64,000 bases of DNA, taken from positions 352,627-416,626 of the forward strand of contig NZ_LISX01000007.1 of the NCBI RefSeq assembly GCF_001905465.1. The letters are read 5' to 3'. This DNA is from Kitasatospora sp. CB01950 (GTDB lineage: Bacteria > Actinomycetota > Actinomycetes > Streptomycetales > Streptomycetaceae). Made by a program: the position numbers and the translations under genes. The notes beneath the pieces were generated by a model that was given only the letters and a program-made list of their open reading frames with translations, was not told the origin of the DNA and did not search any database. This document shows, piece by piece, positions 33,853 to 41,910 of the stretch; position 1 is the first letter of the stretch, and every line of letters starts with the position of its first letter.

Positions 33853-34814
33853 CGGGCGAGTCCTCCGTGCCGGCCGCCGAGTCGGAGGTAGGCGTCCTCC
33901 AGGGTGGGGGTGGCGAGGGTGAAGTCGTCGAGTGCGGCGAAGGCGGGGCCGGTGGTGACGGCGGCGACCAGTTCCCGGGCCTCGTCGGGGGTGGTGCGCA
34001 GGGTCCAGCGGCGTCCGGTGCGTTCGGCGCGTTCGGCGAGCGCGGCGACGGCGGGGACGCCGGTGGGGGCGTCGTGCCGCCAGACCAGGTCGAGCCGGAC
34101 GTGGCCGTCGACGAGTGCCTTGAGGCCGCCGGGGGTGTCGCAGGCGATGACCTTGCCGCCGTCGACCACGGCGACCCGGTCGAGGACGGTCTCGGCCTCG
34201 ATGACGTTGTGGGTGACCAGCAGCACGGTGGTGCCGCGTTCGGCACGGCGGCGGTCGACGGCGCTCCACACGGCGCGGCGGGCGACCGGGTCCATGCCGG
34301 TGGTGGGTTCGTCCAGCACCAGCAGCGGGCGTTCGCCGACCAGGGTGGCGGCGAAGCAGGCGAGGCGGCGTTGGCCGCCGGAGAGTTTGGCGAGCGGCCG
34401 GTGGGCGAGCGGTTCGAGGCCGAGTTCGGTGATCACGTCGGCGGTCTCGGCGCGGGCGGCGGCGCGGGTGAGTCCGCGCAGGCGGCCGGTGGTCTCGGCG
34501 GCGAGGGCGACGGTGAGCTCGTCGAGGGCGGTGGATTCCTGGCCGAGGTAGCCGAGCAGCCGGGCGGCCCGTTCGGGGTGGCGGACGATGTCGTGCCCGA
34601 GCAGGTCGATGGTGCCGGCGTCGGGTCGGAGCAGGCCGGTGAGCTGGCGGACCAGGGTGGACTTGCCGGCGCCGTTGGGCCCGAGCAGCCCGAAGATCTC
34701 GCCGCGCCGGACGGCGAGATCGATGCCGTCGTTGGCCCGGACCTCGGTGCCGCCCGCCCGGTAGGTCTTGACCAGGCCGCTGATGGTGCAGCAGTCCTGA
34801 GGTGCCTTGCTCAC
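33849..34814 (-). CDS. ABC transporter ATP-binding protein
   Basis: A 321-aa ATPase: Walker A GPNGAGKST at residues 45-53, Q-loop in YLGQEST, signature LSGGQRRLAC, Walker B LLVLDEPTTGMDP and the H-loop in VTHNV. The C-terminal about 70 residues form an accessory domain (VDGHVRLDLVWRHDAP and following), usual for ABC-2 exporters. The start is GTG 34814; TAGAGT ends 8 nt before it. It pairs with the permease at 33052-33852. Confidence 0.92.
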   Translation of the reverse strand: MSKAPQDCCTISGLVKTYRAGGTEVRANDGIDLAVRRGEIFGLLGPNGAGKSTLVRQLTGLLRPDAGTIDLLGHDIVRHPERAARLLGYLGQESTALDELTVALAAETTGRLRGLTRAAARAETADVITELGLEPLAHRPLAKLSGGQRRLACFAATLVGERPLLVLDEPTTGMDPVARRAVWSAVDRRRAERGTTVLLVTHNVIEAETVLDRVAVVDGGKVIACDTPGGLKALVDGHVRLDLVWRHDAPTGVPAVAALAERAERTGRRWTLRTTPDEARELVAAVTTGPAFAALDDFTLATPTLEDAYLRLGGRHGGLAR

Positions 34815-34822
34815 GACGGAAG

Positions 34823-34828
34823 ACTCTA
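34823..34828 (-). promoter_or_regulatory. -10 box of ABC exporter operon, leaderless
   Basis: On the minus strand TAGAGT ends 8 nt before the GTG at 34814. No ribosome site lies between. Confidence 0.5.
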
Positions 34829-34867
34829 CGCGCCGTGCCGGGCCTTCCGGGCACGCGGGTCACGCGA

Positions 34868-36046
34868 TCAGCTGTCCTCCAGCACCTCCGCCGGGCGGCG
34901 GGTGTCGGGGATCCGGGCGGCGAGCTCCTTCCAGAAGCCCTCCCGGATGGCGTACCTGTCCTGCTCGTCGATCTGGTCCTCCTTGTGGGCGAGCAGGCCG
35001 AACCGGGCGGCGTAGCGCAGCAGTTCGCCGTCGAGGCGGTGCGGGATGCGCGGGTGGTCGGTCCACAGCAGGGCGGGGCGGTCGGCGGGGGCGAGCCGGT
35101 CGAGCCAGCGGCGGGCGAAGACCTGGCCGACCTCCTGCGGGTCGCCGCCGACGCTGGTGATGTCCTCCTCGCGGTCGGCCCAGCGCTGGGCGGCGGTGGT
35201 GAGGCGGTCGAGGGTGGGCAGCGCGTCGACGGGGCTGGTGTCGGTGCGTTCCAGCCAGCCGCGGTCGGAGGACCAGCGCAGCACCGGCCCGCCGAGGCCG
35301 GTGGCCGGCGGCGTGGGGACGGGGAGGGGGGCGCGTCCGGCCAGGTCCTTGGGGGTGGGGATGATCCGTAACGGGGCGGCGGCCCGCCCGGCGGTCGCGG
35401 CGGCGGGTTCGGCGGCGGGTTCGGCGGCGGCGCGCGGCCGGGGCGGGGCGGGCAGCACGGCGACGGGCGCGACGGGGGCGGCGTGGTCGGGGTTGGTCTC
35501 CCGCGGGCGGGCCCAGCGTTCGATCCAGGCGCGGTCGAGGACCCGGCGTTCGTCTGCCTCGCCGACGAGTTCCTCGGACTGGTTGAAGTCGCCGTCGGCG
35601 GCCTCCAGCGCCCACAGGTGGACGGCCACGCCGTGCTCCTTGGCGGAGGCGACGCCGGGCAGCAGGTCGCCGTCGCCGGTGACCAGCACCACGTCGGCGC
35701 AGGCGTGGTTGCGCGCGAGTTCGCTGAGTTCGGCGTGCATCGCGGCGTCGACGCCCTTCTGCACCCAGCGGCCCTCGGCGCGGGTGAGCGCGCCGAGCCG
35801 GACGGTGACCCGGGGCAGCACCCTGAGCCGGCGGTGTTCGGGCGCGGGTCTGCGGTCGATGGCGGCGTCGAACCAGTAGATCCGCAGCAGTGGCAGCCCG
35901 GTCTCCTCCACGGCGCGGTCGCGCAGCGCGCCGATCAGCACCGGGTGGTCGACGGCGATCCGCGACCGGCCCGGTTCTCCGGCGAGCAGGCTGGCGGCGG
36001 CACCCAGCAGGTAGCCGGCGTCGACCAGGACGACGCAGCGGTCCAT
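34868..36046 (-). CDS. NYN-domain (PIN-like ribonuclease) protein with C-terminal OST-HTH-like region
   Basis: A 392-aa protein starting MDRCVVLVDAGYLLGAAASL. The first about 180 residues form a NYN domain, with the catalytic acidic residues in VLVDAGY, KGVDAAMHAEL (Asp) and VLVTGDGDLLPGV (Asp pair), as in LabA/PIN-like nucleases. A Pro/Ala-rich linker follows, then a C-terminal part (about 290-390) with WADREEDITSVGGDPQEVGQVFARRWLD, resembling OST-HTH-type winged helices. AGAGG precedes the ATG. The RNA target is unknown. Confidence 0.85.
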   Translation of the reverse strand: MDRCVVLVDAGYLLGAAASLLAGEPGRSRIAVDHPVLIGALRDRAVEETGLPLLRIYWFDAAIDRRPAPEHRRLRVLPRVTVRLGALTRAEGRWVQKGVDAAMHAELSELARNHACADVVLVTGDGDLLPGVASAKEHGVAVHLWALEAADGDFNQSEELVGEADERRVLDRAWIERWARPRETNPDHAAPVAPVAVLPAPPRPRAAAEPAAEPAAATAGRAAAPLRIIPTPKDLAGRAPLPVPTPPATGLGGPVLRWSSDRGWLERTDTSPVDALPTLDRLTTAAQRWADREEDITSVGGDPQEVGQVFARRWLDRLAPADRPALLWTDHPRIPHRLDGELLRYAARFGLLAHKEDQIDEQDRYAIREGFWKELAARIPDTRRPAEVLEDS

Positions 36047-36176
36047 TTCGGCACCTCTTCCTCGGCCCCGGAGGCGCGGCGGTGGGGACGCCGCGCGGCG
36101 CTCCGGCCACCGTTGCGCACACCTGTACCCGTCGTCCGCTCCCCGAACCGTGCCCAAGCCTTTACCCGCGACCCTG

Positions 36177-36182
36177 GATACT
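36177..36182 (+). promoter_or_regulatory. -10-like box before secreted protein gene
   Basis: GATACT (extended context TGGATACT) ends 8 nt before GTG 36191. The match is weaker than the others but the spacing fits a leaderless transcript. Confidence 0.35.
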
Positions 36183-36190
36183 GGGACACC

Positions 36191-36967
36191 GTGCGGAAAA
36201 GTGCAGTGGCCTTGTGCGGAGTGGCGGCGATCGGTGCCGTCGCTCTCGTTCTGGTGCCCGCGACCGTGCCGGAGACCTCCGAGGGCGACACCGGGCTGGT
36301 GTCGGTGGTGGTCAACGGCGGTCGGACGGTGGAGCTGGGGCCGAGCGAGACCAGGACCTTCCCGGTGGAGGTGACGGCGACGGACCGCTCCGGCATCCGC
36401 ACGGTCGACCCGATCGGCCTGTGGGGACCGAACTACGCGACCCTCAAGGTCGGCCCGATGAGCTGCGTGCCGGTCGACGCCACCGGCACGGTGAGCCGCT
36501 GCACCGGCGAGGCGACGGTCGAGGCGACCTCCCGGGTGCTGTTCGACGACCAGGCCGGCAGCTGGTTCGTGGACCTGCGGATCCAGGCCAACGACGGCGA
36601 CCGCTACATCTCGAAGTCCGCGGGCGGCTTCTCGCTGAAGCGCACGGCGCTGCTCGACGAGGCGTCCGGCCCGGCGACGGCGTCCGACGGCGAGAAGATC
36701 CGGCTCAACGGCCGCCTGCAGCGCGCCATGTGGGACGAGCACGGCTACATCCCGCAGCAGGGCACCACCGTCTACCTGCAGTTCCGCGCCGACGGCTCGA
36801 ACACCTGGTCCACCCTGACGGCCGTCAACACCGACCACGAGGGCCGGTTCTCCCTCCAGGTCGCGGCGAGCGGCTCGGGAACGTACCAGTGGTACGCGCC
36901 GGGCGACAAGTGGACCGGCTCGGCGACCTCCGCGGAGCTCCCGGTCACGGTCGGGCCCGGGCAGTGA
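36191..36967 (+). CDS. Secreted beta-domain protein
   Basis: A 258-aa protein read from GTG 36191. The N-terminus VRKSAVALCGVAAIGAVALVLVPATV is a signal peptide without a clear lipobox. The mature part is beta-rich: LGPSETRTFPVEVTATDRSGIRT, a pair of cysteines in MSCVPVDATGTVSRCTGEA, and a C-terminal Ig-like or calcium-binding-repeat-like domain (GTTVYLQFRADGSNTWSTLTAV). No family is recognised. It is a single gene converging on asd. Confidence 0.75.
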   Translation: MRKSAVALCGVAAIGAVALVLVPATVPETSEGDTGLVSVVVNGGRTVELGPSETRTFPVEVTATDRSGIRTVDPIGLWGPNYATLKVGPMSCVPVDATGTVSRCTGEATVEATSRVLFDDQAGSWFVDLRIQANDGDRYISKSAGGFSLKRTALLDEASGPATASDGEKIRLNGRLQRAMWDEHGYIPQQGTTVYLQFRADGSNTWSTLTAVNTDHEGRFSLQVAASGSGTYQWYAPGDKWTGSATSAELPVTVGPGQ

Positions 36968-36969
36968 AC

Positions 36970-37000
36970 AGGGGCGCCGGGGAGGATCCCCGACGCCCCT
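36970..37000. terminator. Bidirectional terminator before asd
   Basis: AGGGGCG (36970-36976) pairs with CGCCCCT (36994-37000), with an inner GGGGA/TCCCC pairing. It lies between the convergent secreted-protein gene and asd. Confidence 0.65.
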
Positions 37001-37013
37001 GACCCGGAACGGA

Positions 37014-38042
37014 TCAGCCGCGCAGTTCGGCGGCGACCAGTTCGGCGATCTGCACCGCGTTGAGGGCGGCGCCCTTGCGCAGGTTGTCGTTGGACAGGAA
37101 CAGCGACAGGCCGTGCTCGACGGTCTCGTCCGCCCGGATCCGGCCGACGTAGCTCGGGTCCTGGCCGGCGGCCTGGAGCGGGGTCGGGATGTCGGTGAGG
37201 ACGACGCCGGGGGCGTCCGCCAGCAGCTCGGTGGCGCGCTCGGGGCTGAGCGGGCGGGCGAAGCGGGCGTTGACCTGGAGCGAGTGGCCGGTGAAGACCG
37301 GGACGCGCACGCAGGTGCCGGAGACCTTCAGCCCGGGGATGCCGAGGATCTTGCGGCTCTCGTGGCGGAGCTTCTGCTCCTCGTCGGTCTCGTTGCTGCC
37401 GTCGTCGACCAGCGCGCCCGCGAACGGCAGCACGTTGAACGCGATGGGCCGCTTGTAGACGCCCGGCGCGGGGTACTCGACGGCCGCGCCGTCGTGCACC
37501 AGCGCGGTGGCGCCGTCGACGACCTTGCGGGCCTGCTCGTGCAGCTCGGAGACGCCGGCCAGGCCGGAGCCGGAGACCGCCTGGTAGGTGGAGACCACCA
37601 GCGAGACCAGCTCGGACTCGTCGTGCAGCGGCCGCAGCACCGGCATCGCGGCCATGGTGGTGCAGTTCGGGTTGGCGATGATGCCCTTGGGGCGCTCGGC
37701 GATCGCGGCGGGGTTGACCTCGGCGACGACCAGCGGGACCTCGGGGTCGCGGCGCCAGGCGGAGGAGTTGTCGATGACGACGGCTCCGGCCTCGGCGGCC
37801 TTCGGGGCGAGGGCCTTGGAGGTGGACCCGCCGGCGGAGAAGATCACGATGTCGAGGCCGCGGTAGTCGGCCGTGGCGGCGTCCTCGACGGTGACTTCGG
37901 TGTCCTTCCAGGGCAGGGTGCGTCCCGCCGAGCGCGCCGAGGCGAACAGCCGCAGCTCCTCGACCTGGACGTCGCGCTCCGCCAGGATCTCGCGGACCAC
38001 GCCGCCGACCTGGCCGGTGGCCCCTACGATGCCGATCCTCAT
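37014..38042 (-). CDS. asd: Aspartate-semialdehyde dehydrogenase
   Basis: Reduces aspartyl phosphate to aspartate semialdehyde, the branch point to lysine, methionine and threonine. The 342-aa protein has the NADP site GIVGATGQVGG, SAGGSTS, the active cysteine Cys127 in NPNCTTM, QAVSGSGLAG, and the catalytic His in VPVFTGHSLQVN. AGGAGGAGACGG precedes the ATG at 38042; the frame to 38075 adds only basic residues. It stands downstream of a dapA-like gene on the same strand, so both lie in the aspartate-semialdehyde area. Confidence 0.95.
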   Translation of the reverse strand: MRIGIVGATGQVGGVVREILAERDVQVEELRLFASARSAGRTLPWKDTEVTVEDAATADYRGLDIVIFSAGGSTSKALAPKAAEAGAVVIDNSSAWRRDPEVPLVVAEVNPAAIAERPKGIIANPNCTTMAAMPVLRPLHDESELVSLVVSTYQAVSGSGLAGVSELHEQARKVVDGATALVHDGAAVEYPAPGVYKRPIAFNVLPFAGALVDDGSNETDEEQKLRHESRKILGIPGLKVSGTCVRVPVFTGHSLQVNARFARPLSPERATELLADAPGVVLTDIPTPLQAAGQDPSYVGRIRADETVEHGLSLFLSNDNLRKGAALNAVQIAELVAAELRG

Positions 38043-38151
38043 CCGTCTCCTCCTCCTACGTGTTCCAGCCATCATGCCTTGTCAGAGGGGGTTTTCGCGG
38101 AGGCGTCCCAAGGCGTGAACGCCTGCCGTCCAGCTCGGCAATCCCTCCGGT

Positions 38152-38170
38152 CCGGCCCGGTCCGGGCCGG
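38152..38170. terminator. Palindromic hairpin after dapA-like gene
   Basis: CCGGCCCGG (38152-38160) and CCGGGCCGG (38162-38170) are perfect inverted repeats around a single base. It follows the dapA-like gene stop at 38189. Confidence 0.5.
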
Positions 38171-38188
38171 AAATTCTTCGCGGAACGG

Positions 38189-39016
38189 TCAGCCGTGCGC
38201 GAGCAGCGGCAGCCGCACCGCCGGGGTCGGGATGCGGCCGGCGCGGTGCAGCAAGGCCTTGAGCGCGGTCGGGTTCGGCCCGGCGAACGCGGCCCGGGAC
38301 ACCTCGACGAGCTCCGCGCCGAGCGCGCGGGCCCGCGGCACGTCGCCGTCCGCCCAGGCCCGGTGCAGGGCGACGAAGCGGGCGGTCTCCAGGTGCGCGG
38401 AGGCCAGGATGCCGCCGTCGGCGCCGAGCGCGAGCAGCGGGGACAGGAACAGGTCGTCGCCGGCCAGCACGCCGCGCGGGCCGGCGGCCAGCAGCGCGAC
38501 GGCCTGCTCGTCGATCCCGCCGGGCGCGTACTTGATGCCCGCGACCTGCGGCAGCGCCAGCAGTTCCAGCAGGGCGGCGGCGCCCAGCGGCTGCCCGGTG
38601 CGGTACGGGATGTGGTAGATCACCAGCGGCACCGGGCTGGTGGCGGCCAGCGCCCGGAAGTGCGCGAGCACCCCGTCCTCGCCGGGCCGGACGAACGCCG
38701 GGACGGCGACCAGCGCGGCGTCGGTCCGTCCGGCCAGCCTGCCCAGCGCCTCGGCGGTCCGCGCGGTGCCGCCGTGTCCGGCGCCGACCGTCAGCACCGC
38801 GCCGTAGTCGGCGGTGACGCGGCGGCAGAGCTCGACCACCGCGGCCTGTTCGGCGTCCGTGAGGGAACCGGGTTCGCCGGTGGTGCCGAGGGCGACCAGT
38901 CCGGCGGCGCCGGCGTCCAGGCTGTCGCGGGCCAGCTGCTCCAGGGCGTCGAGGGCGAGGTCGCCGTCGGCGGTGAAGGGAGTGACCAGCGGGACGTGAA
39001 TGCCGTGGAGTTCCAT
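38189..39016 (-). CDS. DapA/NAL-superfamily lyase
   Basis: A 275-aa (beta/alpha)8 aldolase of the dihydrodipicolinate synthase/N-acetylneuraminate lyase superfamily. It shows the phosphate/carboxylate loop LGTTGEPGSL (residues 43-52), Tyr134 and Arg139 in YHIPYRTG, and the Schiff-base Lys162 in GIKYAPGG. Residues match DapA-type activity, but the group also includes other aldolases, and a dedicated dapA may exist elsewhere, so the substrate is open. It is divergent from a LysR gene (39089), which probably controls it. Confidence 0.82.
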   Translation of the reverse strand: MELHGIHVPLVTPFTADGDLALDALEQLARDSLDAGAAGLVALGTTGEPGSLTDAEQAAVVELCRRVTADYGAVLTVGAGHGGTARTAEALGRLAGRTDAALVAVPAFVRPGEDGVLAHFRALAATSPVPLVIYHIPYRTGQPLGAAALLELLALPQVAGIKYAPGGIDEQAVALLAAGPRGVLAGDDLFLSPLLALGADGGILASAHLETARFVALHRAWADGDVPRARALGAELVEVSRAAFAGPNPTALKALLHRAGRIPTPAVRLPLLAHG

Positions 39017-39068
39017 GAAGGGAAGCCTGCCGGGCGGCGACCGTGCGGGTCCAGTTCACATTTCCGAT

Positions 39069-39081
39069 GCTTCTCGTAAGC
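39069..39081. promoter_or_regulatory. LysR-type operator candidate
   Basis: GCTT (39069-39072) and AAGC (39078-39081) form an inverted repeat with 5 bp between, in the 72-bp divergent gap. It overlaps the -10 box TAAGCT (39077-39082) of the LysR gene, which ends 6 nt before its ATG and suggests a leaderless transcript and autorepression. Confidence 0.4.
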
Positions 39082-39088
39082 TGGGCCG

Positions 39089-39973
39089 ATGCTCGATGTG
39101 CGACGACTGCGGCTGCTGCGCGAACTGGCCCACCTGGGGACGATCGCGGCGGTGGCGGACGCCCTGGCGTTCAGTCCTTCGGCGGTGTCCCAGCAGCTGT
39201 CGGTGCTGGAGCGGGAGGCGGGCGTGCCGCTGCTGGAGCGGACCGGTCGGCGGGTGGCGCTGACCCCGGCCGGGCGGAACCTGGTCCGGCACACCGAGGC
39301 GGTGCTGGAGCTGCTGGAACGGGCGGACGCCGAACTGGCGCACGCCCGCAGCGGCCTGGCCGGCCCGCTGCGGATCGGCGCCTACCCGTCCGCGGTGCGC
39401 GCCCTCGTCCCCGCCGCACTGGCCGAACTGGCCTCCCGCCACCCCGAGTTGGAGGCCATGGTGAGCGAGGTGGACCCGGCCGCGGTGGCCGCGGCGCTGC
39501 GCGCGGGCGAACTCGACCTCGCCCTGGTGCACGAGTACGACCTGGTCCCGGGCGAGCCGGAGGAGGGCATCGCGCTGACCGGCCCGGTCTTCGCCGAGCC
39601 GCTGTACCTGGCGGCCCGCGCCCCCGGCACGCTCGCCGACCACCGGGGCAGCCCGTGGATCACCGCCCCCGTCGGCACGCTCTGCCACGAGCTGACCCGA
39701 CGCGCCTGCCAGGCCGCCGGTTTCACCCCCCGGGTGCGGCACCGGGTGGACGACTTCGGCTCCCAGTTGGCCCTGGTGGCGGCCGGCCAGGGCGTCGCGC
39801 TGGTCCCGCACCTGGGCACCGGCCACTGCCCGCCGAACGTCGCCCTCACCCGCCTGCCGATCTACCGCCGCACCCGCACCGCCTTCCGCGCCGGCGCCGC
39901 CGCCCACCCGGCGGTGGCCGCCTTCGCGGCGGCCCTGCACGCGGCCGTCCCGCCCGAGCTGCGCGCCGCCTGA
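39089..39973 (+). CDS. LysR-family transcriptional regulator
   Basis: A 294-aa regulator. The N-terminal winged HTH is MLDVRRLRLLRELAHLGTIAAVADALAFSPSAVSQQLSVLEREAG, followed by the linker helix and a periplasmic-binding-like effector domain (GPLRIGAYPSAVRALVPAAL, ELDLALVHEYD and VALVPHL). It faces away from the dapA-like gene with an operator-like repeat in between. The inducer is unknown. Confidence 0.92.
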   Translation: MLDVRRLRLLRELAHLGTIAAVADALAFSPSAVSQQLSVLEREAGVPLLERTGRRVALTPAGRNLVRHTEAVLELLERADAELAHARSGLAGPLRIGAYPSAVRALVPAALAELASRHPELEAMVSEVDPAAVAAALRAGELDLALVHEYDLVPGEPEEGIALTGPVFAEPLYLAARAPGTLADHRGSPWITAPVGTLCHELTRRACQAAGFTPRVRHRVDDFGSQLALVAAGQGVALVPHLGTGHCPPNVALTRLPIYRRTRTAFRAGAAAHPAVAAFAAALHAAVPPELRAA

Positions 39974-39980
39974 CGTCCGG

Positions 39981-40832
39981 TCAGTCCGCGAACTCCCGGA
40001 TCAGCCGCCAGACTTCGGCGGGCCGCTCCTCCTGCATGAAGTGCCCGCCGCCGTCCACCAGCCCGGCGTCGAGTGCCCGCACCCCGGCCGCCCGCAGTCC
40101 GGCGGCGTAGGCGTCCAGGTCGACGGGCTCACGGGTGCCGCGCAGGTAGAGCAGCGGGGTGTCGACGGGCCCGGCGGCGGCGGATTCGGCGTTGTCGCGG
40201 GCGTCCTGCCCGAAGGCCCGGTAGAGGTCGAACCCGGCGGTGAGTTGGGCGGGTTCGCGGTAGGCGGCGGCCTGTTCGGCGCGCGATTCGGCGGCGATCC
40301 GGTCGGGGTCGGCGGACAGCGCCCGGTAGAAGTGCCCGAAGTAGGCCTCCTGCCGGCCGTCGACCAGCGTCTCGGGCAGGTCGGGGACGGCGTGCAGGCC
40401 GAAGTGCCAGATGTACGGGTTGCGCAGCACCTGCTCCCAGGGCGCGACGCCCGGCAGCACGGTGTTCATCACCACCACCCGGTCGACGGCGTCGAAGGTC
40501 CGCAGGTAGGCGTAGGCGGCCATGCCGCCGGCGTCGTGGCCGACCAGCGTGGTGCCGGTGAGGCCGAGTCGGCCGATCAGGGCGTGCACGGCGGCGGCGA
40601 TCCGCCGCTTGGAGCCGCCGACGCCGCCGGTGGAGCGGCCGATGCCGGGCAGGTCGACGGCCAGCAGGCGGGCGTCGTCGCCGGCCGCGGCCATCACGCC
40701 CCGCCAGGTGCGGGAGGACTCGGGCCAGCCGTGCAGCAGCAGGAAGGGCCGCCCTTCGGGGTCGCCGGATTCCACGACGTGCAGGGAGAGTTCACCAATC
40801 GGCACCTGGCGGTACCTCAGCTCGATCGACAT
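39981..40832 (-). CDS. Alpha/beta hydrolase, epoxide-hydrolase/haloalkane-dehalogenase type
   Basis: A 283-aa alpha/beta hydrolase. The oxyanion motif is HGWP (residues 34-37), the nucleophile is Asp100 in VGHDAGG rather than Ser, and the base is His264 in DGGGHFMQEE. An Asp nucleophile with HGWP is the pattern of epoxide hydrolases and dehalogenases. Lid-region residues (WHFGLHAVPDLPETLV) fit the epoxide hydrolase side. It is divergent from a MarR gene and probably controlled by it. Confidence 0.87.
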   Translation of the reverse strand: MSIELRYRQVPIGELSLHVVESGDPEGRPFLLLHGWPESSRTWRGVMAAAGDDARLLAVDLPGIGRSTGGVGGSKRRIAAAVHALIGRLGLTGTTLVGHDAGGMAAYAYLRTFDAVDRVVVMNTVLPGVAPWEQVLRNPYIWHFGLHAVPDLPETLVDGRQEAYFGHFYRALSADPDRIAAESRAEQAAAYREPAQLTAGFDLYRAFGQDARDNAESAAAGPVDTPLLYLRGTREPVDLDAYAAGLRAAGVRALDAGLVDGGGHFMQEERPAEVWRLIREFAD

Positions 40833-40834
40833 GC

Positions 40835-40866
40835 GACATGTCTACCAAAAGACATGGATCATGTCG
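40835..40866. promoter_or_regulatory. MarR-type operator cluster
   Basis: Two overlapping inverted repeats lie between the divergent hydrolase and MarR genes: ATGTCT-N6-AGACAT (40838-40855) and GACATG-N3-CATGTC (40851-40865). Outer CGACATG and CATGTCG arms also match. They cover the hydrolase promoter side and lie next to the MarR -10 box. Confidence 0.6.
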
Positions 40867-40879
40867 ATTGCCGGTCGTC

Positions 40880-40885
40880 TAGGCT
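40880..40885 (+). promoter_or_regulatory. -10 box of MarR gene, leaderless
   Basis: TAGGCT ends 7 nt before the ATG at 40893 with no ribosome site. Confidence 0.5.
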
Positions 40886-40892
40886 GGGCCGC

Positions 40893-41348
40893 ATGAACGA
40901 CGACCGCCCGGGCTTCGAGCGCGGCACCGGCTTCCTGCTGGCCCGGCTCGGCTCGCTCACCGCCCGCTCCTGGACGGCCTTCCTCGGCGAACACCGGCTG
41001 ACCCAGGCCCAGTACGGCGTCCTGGTCGCGCTCGGGCAGCACGGCCCGGTCGGCCAGGGCCGACTGGCCGAGCTGGTGGCGGTGGACGCCCGCAACCTGG
41101 TGGCGGTGCTGGACGGCCTGACCGACCGCCGCCTCCTGGAACGCCGTCCGCACGACACCGACGGCCGCCGCCGGGTGGTCGCCCTGACCGCCGGGGGGCG
41201 GACGCTGGTCGACGGCCTGGCCGCCGCGGCCGCCGCCGAGCAGGACCGCTTCCTGGCCGCCCTGCCCGCCGCCGACCGGGCCCGGCTGAACCGGCTGCTG
41301 CAACGCCTCTACCGGGCCCACCTGCCGGAACCGGGCACCGGGGCTTGA
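40893..41348 (+). CDS. MarR-family transcriptional regulator
   Basis: A 151-aa winged-helix protein: LTQAQYGVLVALGQHGPVGQGRLAELVAVDARNLVAVLDGLTDRRLLERRPHDTDGRRRVVALTAGG contains the HTH and the DxRxR-type beta wing. N- and C-terminal helices would dimerise. It is divergent from the alpha/beta hydrolase gene, and the space between holds clear inverted repeats. Probably represses the hydrolase and itself; the ligand is unknown. Confidence 0.9.
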   Translation: MNDDRPGFERGTGFLLARLGSLTARSWTAFLGEHRLTQAQYGVLVALGQHGPVGQGRLAELVAVDARNLVAVLDGLTDRRLLERRPHDTDGRRRVVALTAGGRTLVDGLAAAAAAEQDRFLAALPAADRARLNRLLQRLYRAHLPEPGTGA

Positions 41349-41357
41349 ACCCCTCGA

Positions 41358-41363
41358 TAGCCT
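41358..41363 (+). promoter_or_regulatory. -10 box before PemK/MazF-like gene, leaderless
   Basis: TAGCCT ends 6 nt before the ATG at 41370. No ribosome site lies in the gap. Confidence 0.45.
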
Positions 41364-41369
41364 TTCGCC

Positions 41370-41819
41370 ATGCATGAGGTGAACGAGCAGGTGGAGCAGC
41401 CCGGGCAGTTCGGCGGCGGGGCGACGGTGGAGGTGGCCGCCGAGCGGATCGGGTCGGTGCGCACCGCGTACGCGCCGGACCACGACGGCGACCCGGACCC
41501 GGGCGAGATCGTCTGGACGTGGGTGCCGTTCGAGGAGAACGACGGCCGCGGCAAGGACCGCCCGGTGCTGGTGGTGGCCCGGGAGCGGGCGGGGACGCTG
41601 CTGACGGTGATGCTGTCCAGCAAGGGCCACGACCACGACCCGGACTGGGTGCCGCTCGGCGCCGGCCCGTGGGACCGCAGCGGCCGGGACTCCTGGGTGG
41701 CCCTGGACCGGGTGTTCCGGGTGCACGACGGCGGGATGCGGCGCGAGGCCTGCGCGCTGGACCTGGCCCGTTTCCAGCTGGTGGTCGACTCGTTGAGGCA
41801 TCGTTACGGCTGGCACTGA
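41370..41819 (+). CDS. PemK/MazF-like protein without antitoxin partner
   Basis: A 149-aa protein. After a variable N-terminus, EIVWTWVPFEENDGRGKDRPVLVVARE matches the PemK/MazF opening (strand, loop, GxRPVLVV), and DSWVALDRVFRV and GMRREACALDL fit the later strands. MazF proteins are mRNA-cleaving toxins; here the key Arg/Thr residues are only partly visible. No small antitoxin gene lies on either side (MarR upstream, RDD downstream), and the protein may not be a toxin. Transcribed alone. Confidence 0.72.
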   Translation: MHEVNEQVEQPGQFGGGATVEVAAERIGSVRTAYAPDHDGDPDPGEIVWTWVPFEENDGRGKDRPVLVVARERAGTLLTVMLSSKGHDHDPDWVPLGAGPWDRSGRDSWVALDRVFRVHDGGMRREACALDLARFQLVVDSLRHRYGWH

Positions 41820-41910
41820 GTAACGATTGTCGGATCGTCATACACAGCTTGCCCTCAAGCGGGTAAAACGGGCTTCAGCACCTCCCAACAGTTGACCTGG
41901 AGTCGGACGC

